Of a stretch of 64,000 nucleotides of DNA, positions 17,988 to 26,477 are shown piece by piece. The position numbers and the translations under genes were made by a program. The stretch is from Pseudomonas sp. S06B 330. Its GTDB lineage: Bacteria; Pseudomonadota; Gammaproteobacteria; Pseudomonadales; Pseudomonadaceae. The notes below the pieces were generated by a model. The model ran no database searches and was not told the DNA's origin. It worked only from the letters and a program-made list of their open reading frames with translations. Each line of letters begins with the position of its first letter. Positions within the stretch are counted from its first letter, which is position 1. The stretch is taken from positions 2,600,501 through 2,664,500 of the forward strand of contig NZ_CP088149.1 in assembly GCF_002845275.2 (NCBI RefSeq), read 5' to 3'.

Positions 17988-19334
17988 TCATGGCACGAGC
18001 ACCACTTCTTCGCTGTCGCTACCGCCGTTGGCACTGGTCACCGTGACCGTGGCTGGCGGGATAGGCGAAAGCCCGGTGGTGAGCGTCTTGACCGCGCCGT
18101 TGCCGCTGAGGGTGCCGATCGGGGCGCCATTGCCGGTGTGGGCGGTGAGTACCGGCGGGCTGGTTTCGTCACTGGTCGAGGCAACCAGGGTCAGTTGCCC
18201 GCCGGCCAGGCTGAACTCGGCACGCTGGATCACGACCAGGTCAGTCAGTGGCAGGGTGACGGTGGTTGGCGTGCTGCTGGGGATGGCCAGGCTATTGTCA
18301 GCGCTCACCTGCAGGTTCAGCGGCAGCGCCGGGTTGAGTGCCGACTGCGCGTACCAGGCACCGGTGCTGTTGGCTTCGGTGAGGCTGAGGTTTGGCGTCT
18401 GGCTGATCAAGGTGGCGCTGCCGGGTGGCGGTGGGGCCTGGACGAAGACATCCTGCTGGGCGCGCAGGTCGCCATTTTCGCTGTGGCGTGAGTAGGTACT
18501 GCGCTGAGCGATCACAGGGGTCGGCCGTACCACTTCGGAGAGTTTGCCGGACACCGAGAACAGTGTGGTGCGCAGGTCGAGGCCATTGGGGCCTTCGATG
18601 CGCACGAAGTTGGTGTTGAACGGGCTGCCAGTGACGGCTTCATTGAGGTTCGGGTCGCCGATGTAGCGTTCGCTAGCGCCGGTTTGAGGGTTGGTCTCGG
18701 TGTAGGGGCCACCGACGCCGCGCAGGAACGGGCCGACATCACCTTTAAGCGCGCCGGTGTAGGTTTTCTGTCCGCCGATGCCGATGTCGCGGGTCATGTT
18801 GATCGCCCGCCGTCCGGCCACCGGTACATCGAACACTTCCACGCCATAGGGGTGGGTGACGATGTAGGTGCCGGCCGTTGGCACATCGACACGGATACGC
18901 ACCCGGGCGAAACTGACTTGGTCGCCTTCGACCACCTCTTCGGCGGCAAAGGCCGCCTCGATGGCGGTGCCGTAGCTCAGGTCGATACCGCGGGCGGCGT
19001 CGACAATTGCAGCATCGGCCGTGAACCAGAAGGTTTCGTCGGGGTAGTTGGTGGGAAAGCTGACCGGCTTGGTGTCATCGAACACGCCAGGTGCCGGCAA
19101 CAGCGTACACATGTACGAGGGGGCTCCCGGCGCACCCGCCACCCGTGAACTGACCGCTTTCGAAAGGCACAGGTCAAGGACCCGACCATGAGTATCCTGA
19201 TACCAGGCGGCGAACCCGCCGGTTTCCGGTGTGTAGGGGCCAGGATCTACATCGTAAAGCGCGGCCTGGGCCGTTGCCTGGGTCAAGCTGGCCAGGACCA
19301 GCAAAGCCAGTGGGTGTGGCGTTGGACGGTGCAT
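17988..19334 (-). CDS. Secreted curlin-operon protein A, paralogue of protein B
   Basis: A 448-residue exported protein, first gene of the curlin operon. It has a signal peptide (LALLVLASLTQATAQA) and then the same ~260-residue N-terminal domain as protein B. It lacks the two cadherin-like repeats and ends in a shorter beta-rich tail, whose GTLSGNGAVKTLTTGLSPIPPATVTVTSANGGSDSEEVVLVP-like ending parallels an internal segment of B (PPATVTIKSAAGGSDTEAVVVV). Paired cysteines (DLCLSK, YMCTLL) are conserved in both. The start at 19334 has AGGGA upstream and gives a clean signal peptide; a longer frame to 19454 would swallow the sigma-54 promoter. I recognise no named family. Confidence 0.75.
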   Translation of the reverse strand: MHRPTPHPLALLVLASLTQATAQAALYDVDPGPYTPETGGFAAWYQDTHGRVLDLCLSKAVSSRVAGAPGAPSYMCTLLPAPGVFDDTKPVSFPTNYPDETFWFTADAAIVDAARGIDLSYGTAIEAAFAAEEVVEGDQVSFARVRIRVDVPTAGTYIVTHPYGVEVFDVPVAGRRAINMTRDIGIGGQKTYTGALKGDVGPFLRGVGGPYTETNPQTGASERYIGDPNLNEAVTGSPFNTNFVRIEGPNGLDLRTTLFSVSGKLSEVVRPTPVIAQRSTYSRHSENGDLRAQQDVFVQAPPPPGSATLISQTPNLSLTEANSTGAWYAQSALNPALPLNLQVSADNSLAIPSSTPTTVTLPLTDLVVIQRAEFSLAGGQLTLVASTSDETSPPVLTAHTGNGAPIGTLSGNGAVKTLTTGLSPIPPATVTVTSANGGSDSEEVVLVP

Positions 19335-19388
19335 GAGTCTTCCCTCTTGCAATCGGGCCCATGGGCTTGGGTCGTCTGCACAAGGTTT

Positions 19389-19404
19389 GGCAACTTCCAT
19401 ACCA
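19389..19404 (-). promoter_or_regulatory. Sigma-54 promoter of the curlin operon
   Basis: On the minus strand TGGTATGGAAGTTGCC fits the -24/-12 pattern TGGCACG-N4-TTGC with exact GG to GC spacing and 9 of 11 informative bases. Transcription would start near 19378, about 44 bp before the first gene. The divergent cluster encodes a sigma-54 activator. Confidence 0.75.
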
Positions 19405-19424
19405 ATTTGGCAAAAGCCTTGTAG

Positions 19425-19520
19425 GGCAAGGTTTGCAGGGGGATTTCGGTGCATAACGAGGCAAGCCCTGGCGGGGCCGATGACCCAGGGTTGGGGGCAA
19501 TTGGGGCAAGCCTGCGGGGC
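19425..19520. repeat. Repeated upstream elements, candidate activator sites
   Basis: GGCAAGCCCTGGCGGGGC (19460-19477) recurs as GGCAAGCCTGCGGGGC (19505-19520), and more loosely as GGCAAGGTTTGCAGGGGG (19425-19442). The first copy also belongs to a CCCTGG...CCAGGG inverted repeat (19466-19471, 19485-19490). The two best copies lie about 80-145 bp upstream of the predicted start, where sigma-54 activators bind. Confidence 0.5.
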
Positions 19521-19532
19521 AATCGAAGGTAA

Positions 19533-19544
19533 CTGGGCTATAAC
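19533..19544 (+). promoter_or_regulatory. -10-like element shared by both kinase genes
   Basis: CTGGGCTATAA occurs 28 bp before the first kinase start and again at 21271-21281, about 35 bp before the second. It contains a TATAA(C/G) -10-like hexamer. Its conservation in front of both paralogues suggests the promoter was duplicated with the gene. Confidence 0.45.
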
Positions 19545-19571
19545 CTAAGAAGCCATCTTCGGGAGTTTGCC

Positions 19572-21041
19572 ATGGGCCTGCAGTCACGCCTGGATTTGCC
19601 CGTTAGTGAAGAATCCGAACGCGGTGAAACGCCGGCCAAGCGGCCGTTCAACCTGCTGCGCTGGTACGCCTTTGTCAGCCTGGCAATCATCCTTTCGGTA
19701 GCTGTCGGACTCGGACTGATTTCCAGCCGTTTCGTGATCAATGAAAGTGTCGAGCGTGACGCGCTGCTCACCGCGCAGTTCATCCAGTCGATTGCCCTGG
19801 CGGAAGTGCGGCATGTGTCGATTCCCAATGTCCGTACCATGGGGGAGTTACTTGATCCGCGCCTGGATCAGAGCTACCCCGAGATCAATCCGCAGGCGCG
19901 ACGCGATGCCCGTGGCGAGTTCCTCGATCATATCGCCCATTTGCCAGACATGCTGTTGGCCAATATCTATGCCCCGGACCGTATGGTGATCTGGTCGAGC
20001 AACCCGGCGCTGGTTGGGCGCATGATTGAGTCTGATGATGACCTTGACCGCGCCTTCGATAACAAGGTGCGAGTCTCGGCCAGTTACCACAATGTCGATC
20101 AGGCGCGCAGTGAACAGAAGTTCATCAGCCCACCTGAGCATTTGTTTATCGAGAACTACATTCCGTTGTTCGATGCCGAGGGGGTCAACGTCACGGCGAT
20201 GGTTGAGATCTACAAGGAACCGCGTGACCTGATTGTGCGCATCGAACAAGGCTTGTTGATGATCTGGATGGCCGTGGCCTTGGGCGCGACCCTGGTATAT
20301 GGCGGGCTGTACTGGTTGATGTACCGCGCCAACCGCCACCTGCAGCAGCAGCAGAAACGGCTGATCAGTAACGAAACCTTTGTCGCCTTGGGGGAGATGT
20401 CTTCGGCAGTGGCGCACAGTTTGCGAAACCCCCTGGCCAGCATTCGCTCCAGTGCCGAGCTGGCTCAGGAGATCGAGGAGGGGCCGGCGCAGAAGAACAT
20501 CGGCGACATTATCAGCCAGGTCGATCGTATGTCGCACTGGGTGCGGGAGCTATTGCAATCATTGCGTCCGCTCAATGATGAGGTCCAAGCGGTGGAGCTG
20601 GAGCGGGTGTTACAGGACAGCCTGCAGGCCTTCACCCTGCAGCTCAAACGCCAGGGCATCGAGGTTCAACTCGATGCCCTGAGCAATGTTCGGGTGCTCA
20701 GCCAACCGAGCTTGCTCGGGCAAATTTTCCACAGCCTGATTGCCAATGCCGTAGAAGCCATGAGTGAAGGCGGGACCTTGCGCATTGAACAGGTTCAGCA
20801 CAACCGTAAAACCCTGACCTTGCGCCTGTGTGACAGTGGCAAAGGCATGACCGAGGAGCAACAGCGCATGGCCTTTCGGCCGTTCTACACCACCAAGCAG
20901 GGTGGTCTGGGGGTAGGGCTTGTGCTGGTCAAACGCATTATGGAGCGTTTCGGCGGCAGCGTGCGCATGAGCAGTCGCGAAGGCCGGGGCACCTGCGTGC
21001 GGTTGAGTTTCCGTGTGGCCCGCGGGGCATCGCAGGGCTGA
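19572..21041 (+). CDS. Sensor histidine kinase 1 of the curlin locus
   Basis: A 489-residue inner-membrane kinase. Two spans (about 28-52 and 223-247) enclose a periplasmic sensor of about 170 residues. A short linker follows, then the phospho-acceptor His in SSAVAHSLRNPLASIRSS near residue 280 and an ATPase domain with an N box (HSLIANAVEAM), DSGKGM and GGLGVGLVLVKRI. The AHSLRNPL form is that of NtrB/AtoS-type kinases that work with sigma-54 activators, matching the activator encoded downstream. GGGAG precedes the ATG. It is clearly homologous along its full length to the next gene. The signal sensed is unknown. Confidence 0.9.
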   Translation: MGLQSRLDLPVSEESERGETPAKRPFNLLRWYAFVSLAIILSVAVGLGLISSRFVINESVERDALLTAQFIQSIALAEVRHVSIPNVRTMGELLDPRLDQSYPEINPQARRDARGEFLDHIAHLPDMLLANIYAPDRMVIWSSNPALVGRMIESDDDLDRAFDNKVRVSASYHNVDQARSEQKFISPPEHLFIENYIPLFDAEGVNVTAMVEIYKEPRDLIVRIEQGLLMIWMAVALGATLVYGGLYWLMYRANRHLQQQQKRLISNETFVALGEMSSAVAHSLRNPLASIRSSAELAQEIEEGPAQKNIGDIISQVDRMSHWVRELLQSLRPLNDEVQAVELERVLQDSLQAFTLQLKRQGIEVQLDALSNVRVLSQPSLLGQIFHSLIANAVEAMSEGGTLRIEQVQHNRKTLTLRLCDSGKGMTEEQQRMAFRPFYTTKQGGLGVGLVLVKRIMERFGGSVRMSSREGRGTCVRLSFRVARGASQG

Positions 21042-21112
21042 ACCTTTCCCCGATATGGGAGCCCAAAAATGGGGAAGGTTTCCCCCGGGCAATTGCAAGA
21101 AGACATTACCGG

Positions 21113-21131
21113 TTCACCCAGACTGGGTGAA
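21113..21131. promoter_or_regulatory. 19-bp perfect palindrome between the two kinase genes
   Basis: TTCACCCAGACTGGGTGAA has perfect 9-bp arms about a single central base. The 275-bp gap also holds AACCTTTCCCC...GGGGAAGGTT (about 21043-21080), a likely transcript end, and AATACTA...TAGTATT (21216-21248) near the downstream promoter. An operator role is possible but no regulator is indicated. Confidence 0.4.
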
Positions 21132-21270
21132 AAGATCATGACCAAGCGCGTGCAATACCTGCTCCACCACGCTTTCATCCCCACATGCTCGACCCGCGCG
21201 GCTCGGTAGAGGCAAAATACTATTAGTGGGCGACTGGCCATTAGTATTGTTGTGCAACGCCGTAACCTGG

Positions 21271-21282
21271 CTGGGCTATAAG
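21271..21282 (+). promoter_or_regulatory. -10-like element of the second kinase gene
   Basis: CTGGGCTATAAG, the copy of the element at 19533-19544. It indicates that the second kinase and the activator are transcribed from their own promoter, not only by read-through from the first kinase. Confidence 0.45.
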
Positions 21283-22781
21283 TTGTAAGAAAAAAACAGC
21301 CCGCAAGGAACGACCGATGCAGGTGCTGAACAAGAAAGTGGCCGATGAGGGCCAACCCACCCCGGCTTCCTCCGAGCGGACCTTGCGCGAGTTCAACTTG
21401 CTGCGTTGGTTCTCGCTGGTCAGTCTATTGATCATTGCTTCGGTGGCGGTGGGCCTTGGCTATGTCTCAACGCAATTTGTGGTTAACGACAGCGTCGAGC
21501 GCGATGCCATGCTCACCGCTCAGTTCATCCAGGCGATGGCCAAAGCTGAGGTACGCCATTCGCGGATTCCGCCCGGTACGACGATGGCGCAGTTGCTCGA
21601 CCCACGCATGGATCACCAGCATCCAGGCGTCAGCGCTGACCTGGCGGCATCCACCCGGATCGAGTTCCTCGACCACGTCGAGCACCTGCCCGACACGTTG
21701 TTGACCAATGTCTATGCCCATGACCGGACCATTGTCTGGTCGACCAATCCGCAATTGATCGGGCAAAAGATCGAGGGTGATGACGACCTCGACGAATCGT
21801 TCAATTCGCAAGTGCCGGTCTCGGCCAGTTACCACAAGGCCGATGAAGACCGCGAAGAACAGAAGTTCCAGCGTGCGCCGCAGTACCTGTTCATCGAGAA
21901 CTACATTCCGATGTTCGATGAGAGTGGCAGCAAGGTGCTGTCGATGGTCGAGGTCTACAAGGAGCCTCAGGACCTGATACGGCGGATTCAGCGGGGCTAC
22001 GTACTGATCTGGACCTCGACGTTGCTCGGTGGTGCGCTGATCTATTTCGGCCTGTTCTGGATTGTGCGCCGCGCCGCGAGCCTGTTGCACACCCAGCAGA
22101 CCAGGCTGGTGGCCAGTGAAACCTTTGTCGCGCTGGGTGAGATGTCCTCGGCCGTGGCCCATAGCCTGCGCAACCCGTTGGCAACCATTCGCTCCAGCGC
22201 CGAACTGGCCCAGGAAATTGCCAGTGACCGATCACAGAAAAACATCGGTGACATCATCAATCAGGTCGACCGTATGTCGCGTTGGGTGAGGGAGTTGCTG
22301 GTGTCATTGCGGCCGTTGAAGGACGATGCCGAAGCTGTTGACCTGATTGCAGCCATTGAAGACACCTGCAGCGCCTTCGCCCAGCAAACTGAACGCAACA
22401 AGGTGCAATTGCAGGTCAGCACGCCACCGACGGCGTTGGTGGTGAGTCAGCCGGTGCTGCTTACACAGATCCTCAACAGCCTGTTCTCCAATGCGCTCGA
22501 AGCGATGCCCGGCGGCGGCCGGTTGACCTTGGAGGTGCTGGAGCTGCCAGCTGAAGGCAAGATCCAGCTAACCTTGAGTGATACCGGCAAGGGCATGAGC
22601 CAGCAGCAAGAGCGCATGGTCTTCAAACCTTTTTTCACGACCAAGCAGGGCGGCCTGGGTGTTGGCCTGGTGTTGGTCAAACGAATAATGGAGCGTTTCG
22701 GCGGCGCGGTCAGCCTGACCAGCCGCGAAGAGGAAGGAACCCGCGTTTGCCTGATATTCAATGTTGCAGCGGGAGGGGACC

Positions 22782-24209
<1,428 letters not shown>

Positions 24210-24214
24210 GGGTA

Positions 24215-24520
24215 TCAGTTGCTGTCAGCGTTACCCTCACCTTCGCTACCGGTTTGTGGTCTTGTCCCTTCCATGGGGTCCTGGCGAGTTCCATCGGTGT
24301 CGGCACCGCCCTGGCGACCGCTGTCATTGCCCTGGGTCCGAGGGTCGCTGCCGTCAGGAAGGGTGGGGGGTGTAGGGTTGGTACCCGTGTTGGCCCCGGG
24401 CAAAGCGGGTGTTGCTGGGGCTGTATCGGGATTGGGATTGGTCGGGCCGGTGCTGCCGGCCAGGGCCTGGGTGCCGAGAAAGGCAGAGAAGAGCAGGGCG
24501 ACGAAGGCTGGGCGGGTCAT
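24215..24520 (-). CDS. Small secreted, disordered Pro/Gly/Thr-rich protein
   Basis: A 101-residue protein with a signal peptide (MTRPAFVALLFSAFLGTQALAG). The mature part is low-complexity and acidic (NPNPDTAPATPALPG, GNDSGRQGGADTDG), with no cysteines and no visible fold. AAAGGAG lies seven bases before the ATG, supporting a real gene. It is convergent with the sigma-54 activator, ending 6 bp from its stop. I recognise no family and assign no function; a link to the curlin matrix is only suggested by proximity. Confidence 0.65.
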   Translation of the reverse strand: MTRPAFVALLFSAFLGTQALAGSTGPTNPNPDTAPATPALPGANTGTNPTPPTLPDGSDPRTQGNDSGRQGGADTDGTRQDPMEGTRPQTGSEGEGNADSN

Positions 24521-24618
24521 GGTTAAACTCCTTTTTCATGAGGATTCCTGACGTTGGGCCTTCGGCGTTGCCTCGGGTGCGATGTAGACGACCAGCGGTG
24601 TTTCGGCGCCTGGCTATG

Positions 24619-25812
24619 CTATTCACGGCCACGCATGAAGAAGCCTGCTACATACTTGCGAAAGGTCTCCAGGCTCTTGAAGTCGGCGTAGCGTTTGAAG
24701 GTTTCGCCTTCCGGCTCAGGCCCTAGCGGTTGCTCCGTCAGCGATACCGACAGGACCCGGTCCTGGTCGGAGCTGAGCACCAGCGCGTCCATGCCTTGGC
24801 CGCCAATGACCGGGCGGCGCATGATAACCCGCACACCTTTGCTGGCCATCCAGTCGATTACCGAAATAAGCATTTTCAGTGGCTCGCGCTCTTCGTCGCG
24901 GTACACCGGGAACAGCTGCCCGCGTGACAGCACTGGAACGCTGGCAACATGAATCAATTCGTAGAAGTGGCTGCCCGCACTGGCCGGCGAGTAGATGGCC
25001 AGGGCCAGCAGTGGCCCCGGTGTCTTGCTCCCCCCCCAGAGCAAGTGATGGCCCTGGAAGTCGAAACCGTCGTCGCTGCGTTCGTTATAGACCTTGCGTG
25101 CCTTGATCTGGCTGACGCAGTCGAGCAACAAACCATAGCGACGGTGATTGCCGAAAGCACTGGAGTCTCGCAACCGCGCCTTGAGCATCATCATGTGCTT
25201 CATGTCCAGGCGGGTTTCCAGGTAGTTGCTGGCCGGTACTCGTTCGATCAAGGGGTAACGGCTGGCAACGCTGCGCAATTGGGCAAACTGGCCGGTCAGG
25301 TCCATTTTCAAGTGCGAGGCGTAGACGTTCAAACCACCGGCTTCAATCAGGGTCAGCAGCAAAGACAGCAGACGATGCTGTTCACGTTTGTCGCCGCTGT
25401 CGCTACTGTCACCCGTGCTGCCAGGGGCGGCGCGACGAAAATCACCGATCAGGCGCAAGGGTGTATCCGGGGGGAGCCAGGCTGCCGGCAGAATCTCGGG
25501 CTCCTCGGCACGGCTGGCTTCGCGCTCTTCTTTGATGAAGGCACAGTCAGGCGCGTGATCGGCGGTGCCAGGGTTGTTCTTGAGAAACAGGGTCCCGGTA
25601 TTGCCATTGAGGTTGACGTTGAGAATCGGCATCGCCCGTGGCTGGCAATCGCAGGCCAGCCAGTGGCCGGCCGCGCGGATCTTGAGCAGCAGTTGGTTGG
25701 CCTGCAGCAAACGTGGACCGGCCAGGTCACCCTGGACAAAACGGCTCAGTAGCTCATCTTCGGCAGGCGTTAGGGTGCGCACCAGCGCAGTGTTTTTTTC
25801 GATGATTCGCAT
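24619..25812 (-). CDS. Protein of unknown function with N-terminal Cys cluster (DUF1173-like?)
   Basis: A 397-residue soluble protein without signal or membrane segments. Near residues 54-90 it has ACDCQP followed by HAPDC, a possible metal-binding set. My recollection is that DUF1173 proteins have three N-terminal cysteines and this length, so that assignment is tentative. The middle contains a predicted helix-rich region (LLSLLLTLIEAGGLNVYAS); the C-terminal part (SVIDWMASKGVRVIMRRPVIGG) is mixed alpha/beta. It is separated from the upstream VOC gene by a terminator-like hairpin. DUF1173 genes are often found in mobile elements, but no other sign of one is seen here. Confidence 0.55.
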   Translation of the reverse strand: MRIIEKNTALVRTLTPAEDELLSRFVQGDLAGPRLLQANQLLLKIRAAGHWLACDCQPRAMPILNVNLNGNTGTLFLKNNPGTADHAPDCAFIKEEREASRAEEPEILPAAWLPPDTPLRLIGDFRRAAPGSTGDSSDSGDKREQHRLLSLLLTLIEAGGLNVYASHLKMDLTGQFAQLRSVASRYPLIERVPASNYLETRLDMKHMMMLKARLRDSSAFGNHRRYGLLLDCVSQIKARKVYNERSDDGFDFQGHHLLWGGSKTPGPLLALAIYSPASAGSHFYELIHVASVPVLSRGQLFPVYRDEEREPLKMLISVIDWMASKGVRVIMRRPVIGGQGMDALVLSSDQDRVLSVSLTEQPLGPEPEGETFKRYADFKSLETFRKYVAGFFMRGRE

Positions 25813-25851
25813 TGACTGTCCTGGCCAGCTCTTCCTTTGCCTGCCACCTTA

Positions 25852-25892
25852 ATGCAAAGCCCGGCTGGCGGCCATGGTCGGCAAACCGGGCT
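25852..25892 (-). terminator. Terminator-like hairpin after the VOC gene
   Basis: AGCCCGG (25858-25864) and CCGGGCT (25886-25892) form a 7-bp GC-rich stem with partly paired loop; on the minus strand it is followed by TTGCATT. It lies just after the VOC stop codon and before the DUF gene. Confidence 0.5.
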
Positions 25893-25901
25893 GCACCAGG
25901 G

Positions 25902-26369
25902 CTACTGCCCGCCAAACAGCTTGGCGGCGCGGGCGCGGATTTCTTCCACCGAGACGTCCTCAACATGGGACGAGACGAACCAGAGATTGCCGAACGGGTC
26001 TTTCAAGGTGCCGCTGCGGTCACCGTAGAATTGATTTTCTACGGCCCTTACCTGAGTGGCCCCGGCCTTGATGGCCTGGGCGAAGCGCGCATCAACATCA
26101 TCGACATACAGGTGCAGGCCGATCGCGGCGCCACTGAGCGATTGACTGCTGACCAGGCCACCGTCCATGTCGCACGGGTCTGCGAGCATCAGCGACGAAT
26201 CGCCGATTTTCAGTTCAGCATGGCCCACACGCCCATCGGGGCTGTCGAGGCGGAACATTACTACCGCACCGAACGCAGCCGTGTAGAAGTCGATGGCCTT
26301 GGCGGCATCTTTGATACCCAGGTAGGGGGTGATGGTGTGTTGCCCTTCGGGGATTGGTTTGACGGCCAT
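25902..26369 (-). CDS. VOC-superfamily protein (PhnB/glyoxalase-bleomycin-resistance fold)
   Basis: A 155-residue protein of the vicinal-oxygen-chelate fold. Two beta-alpha-beta-beta-beta modules are visible, from ITPYLGIKDAAKAIDFYTAAFGA through GRVGHAELKIGDSSLMLAD to the second module LHLYVDDVDARFAQAIKAGA and the ending DRSGTLKDPFGNLWFVSSH. The PhnB-like subgroup has mostly unknown substrates; relatives bind and sequester DNA-damaging drugs such as bleomycin or act as glyoxalases. AGGAGGATCTATAA precedes the ATG. A LexA-type box overlaps the predicted -10 region (26412-26431), which would place this gene in the SOS response. Confidence 0.85.
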   Translation of the reverse strand: MAVKPIPEGQHTITPYLGIKDAAKAIDFYTAAFGAVVMFRLDSPDGRVGHAELKIGDSSLMLADPCDMDGGLVSSQSLSGAAIGLHLYVDDVDARFAQAIKAGATQVRAVENQFYGDRSGTLKDPFGNLWFVSSHVEDVSVEEIRARAAKLFGGQ

Positions 26370-26411
26370 TTTATAGATCCTCCTTAGCGCGCCGCAGGAT
26401 AGAGGGCGCGA

Positions 26412-26431
26412 AACTGTATATTTGTACAGTT
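26412..26431. promoter_or_regulatory. LexA-type box over the VOC promoter
   Basis: CTGTATATTTGTACAG (26414-26429) fits the SOS box CTGT-N8-ACAG, and the flanking bases extend the inverted repeat to 9-bp arms (26410-26433). On the minus strand a -35-like TTGCCC (26441-26446) and a -10-like AAATAT (26418-26423) are 17 bp apart, so LexA would block the -10. The VOC start codon is 43 bp downstream. Confidence 0.7.
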
Positions 26432-26477
26432 TCGGCCATTGGGCAAATCAAAATCGGCGGCGCAGGACAAACGGCAG

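Noticed and set aside
19335..19454. Longer start for secreted protein A
   Set aside because: It would translate through the sigma-54 promoter and bury the signal peptide; the ATG at 19334 has a ribosome site.
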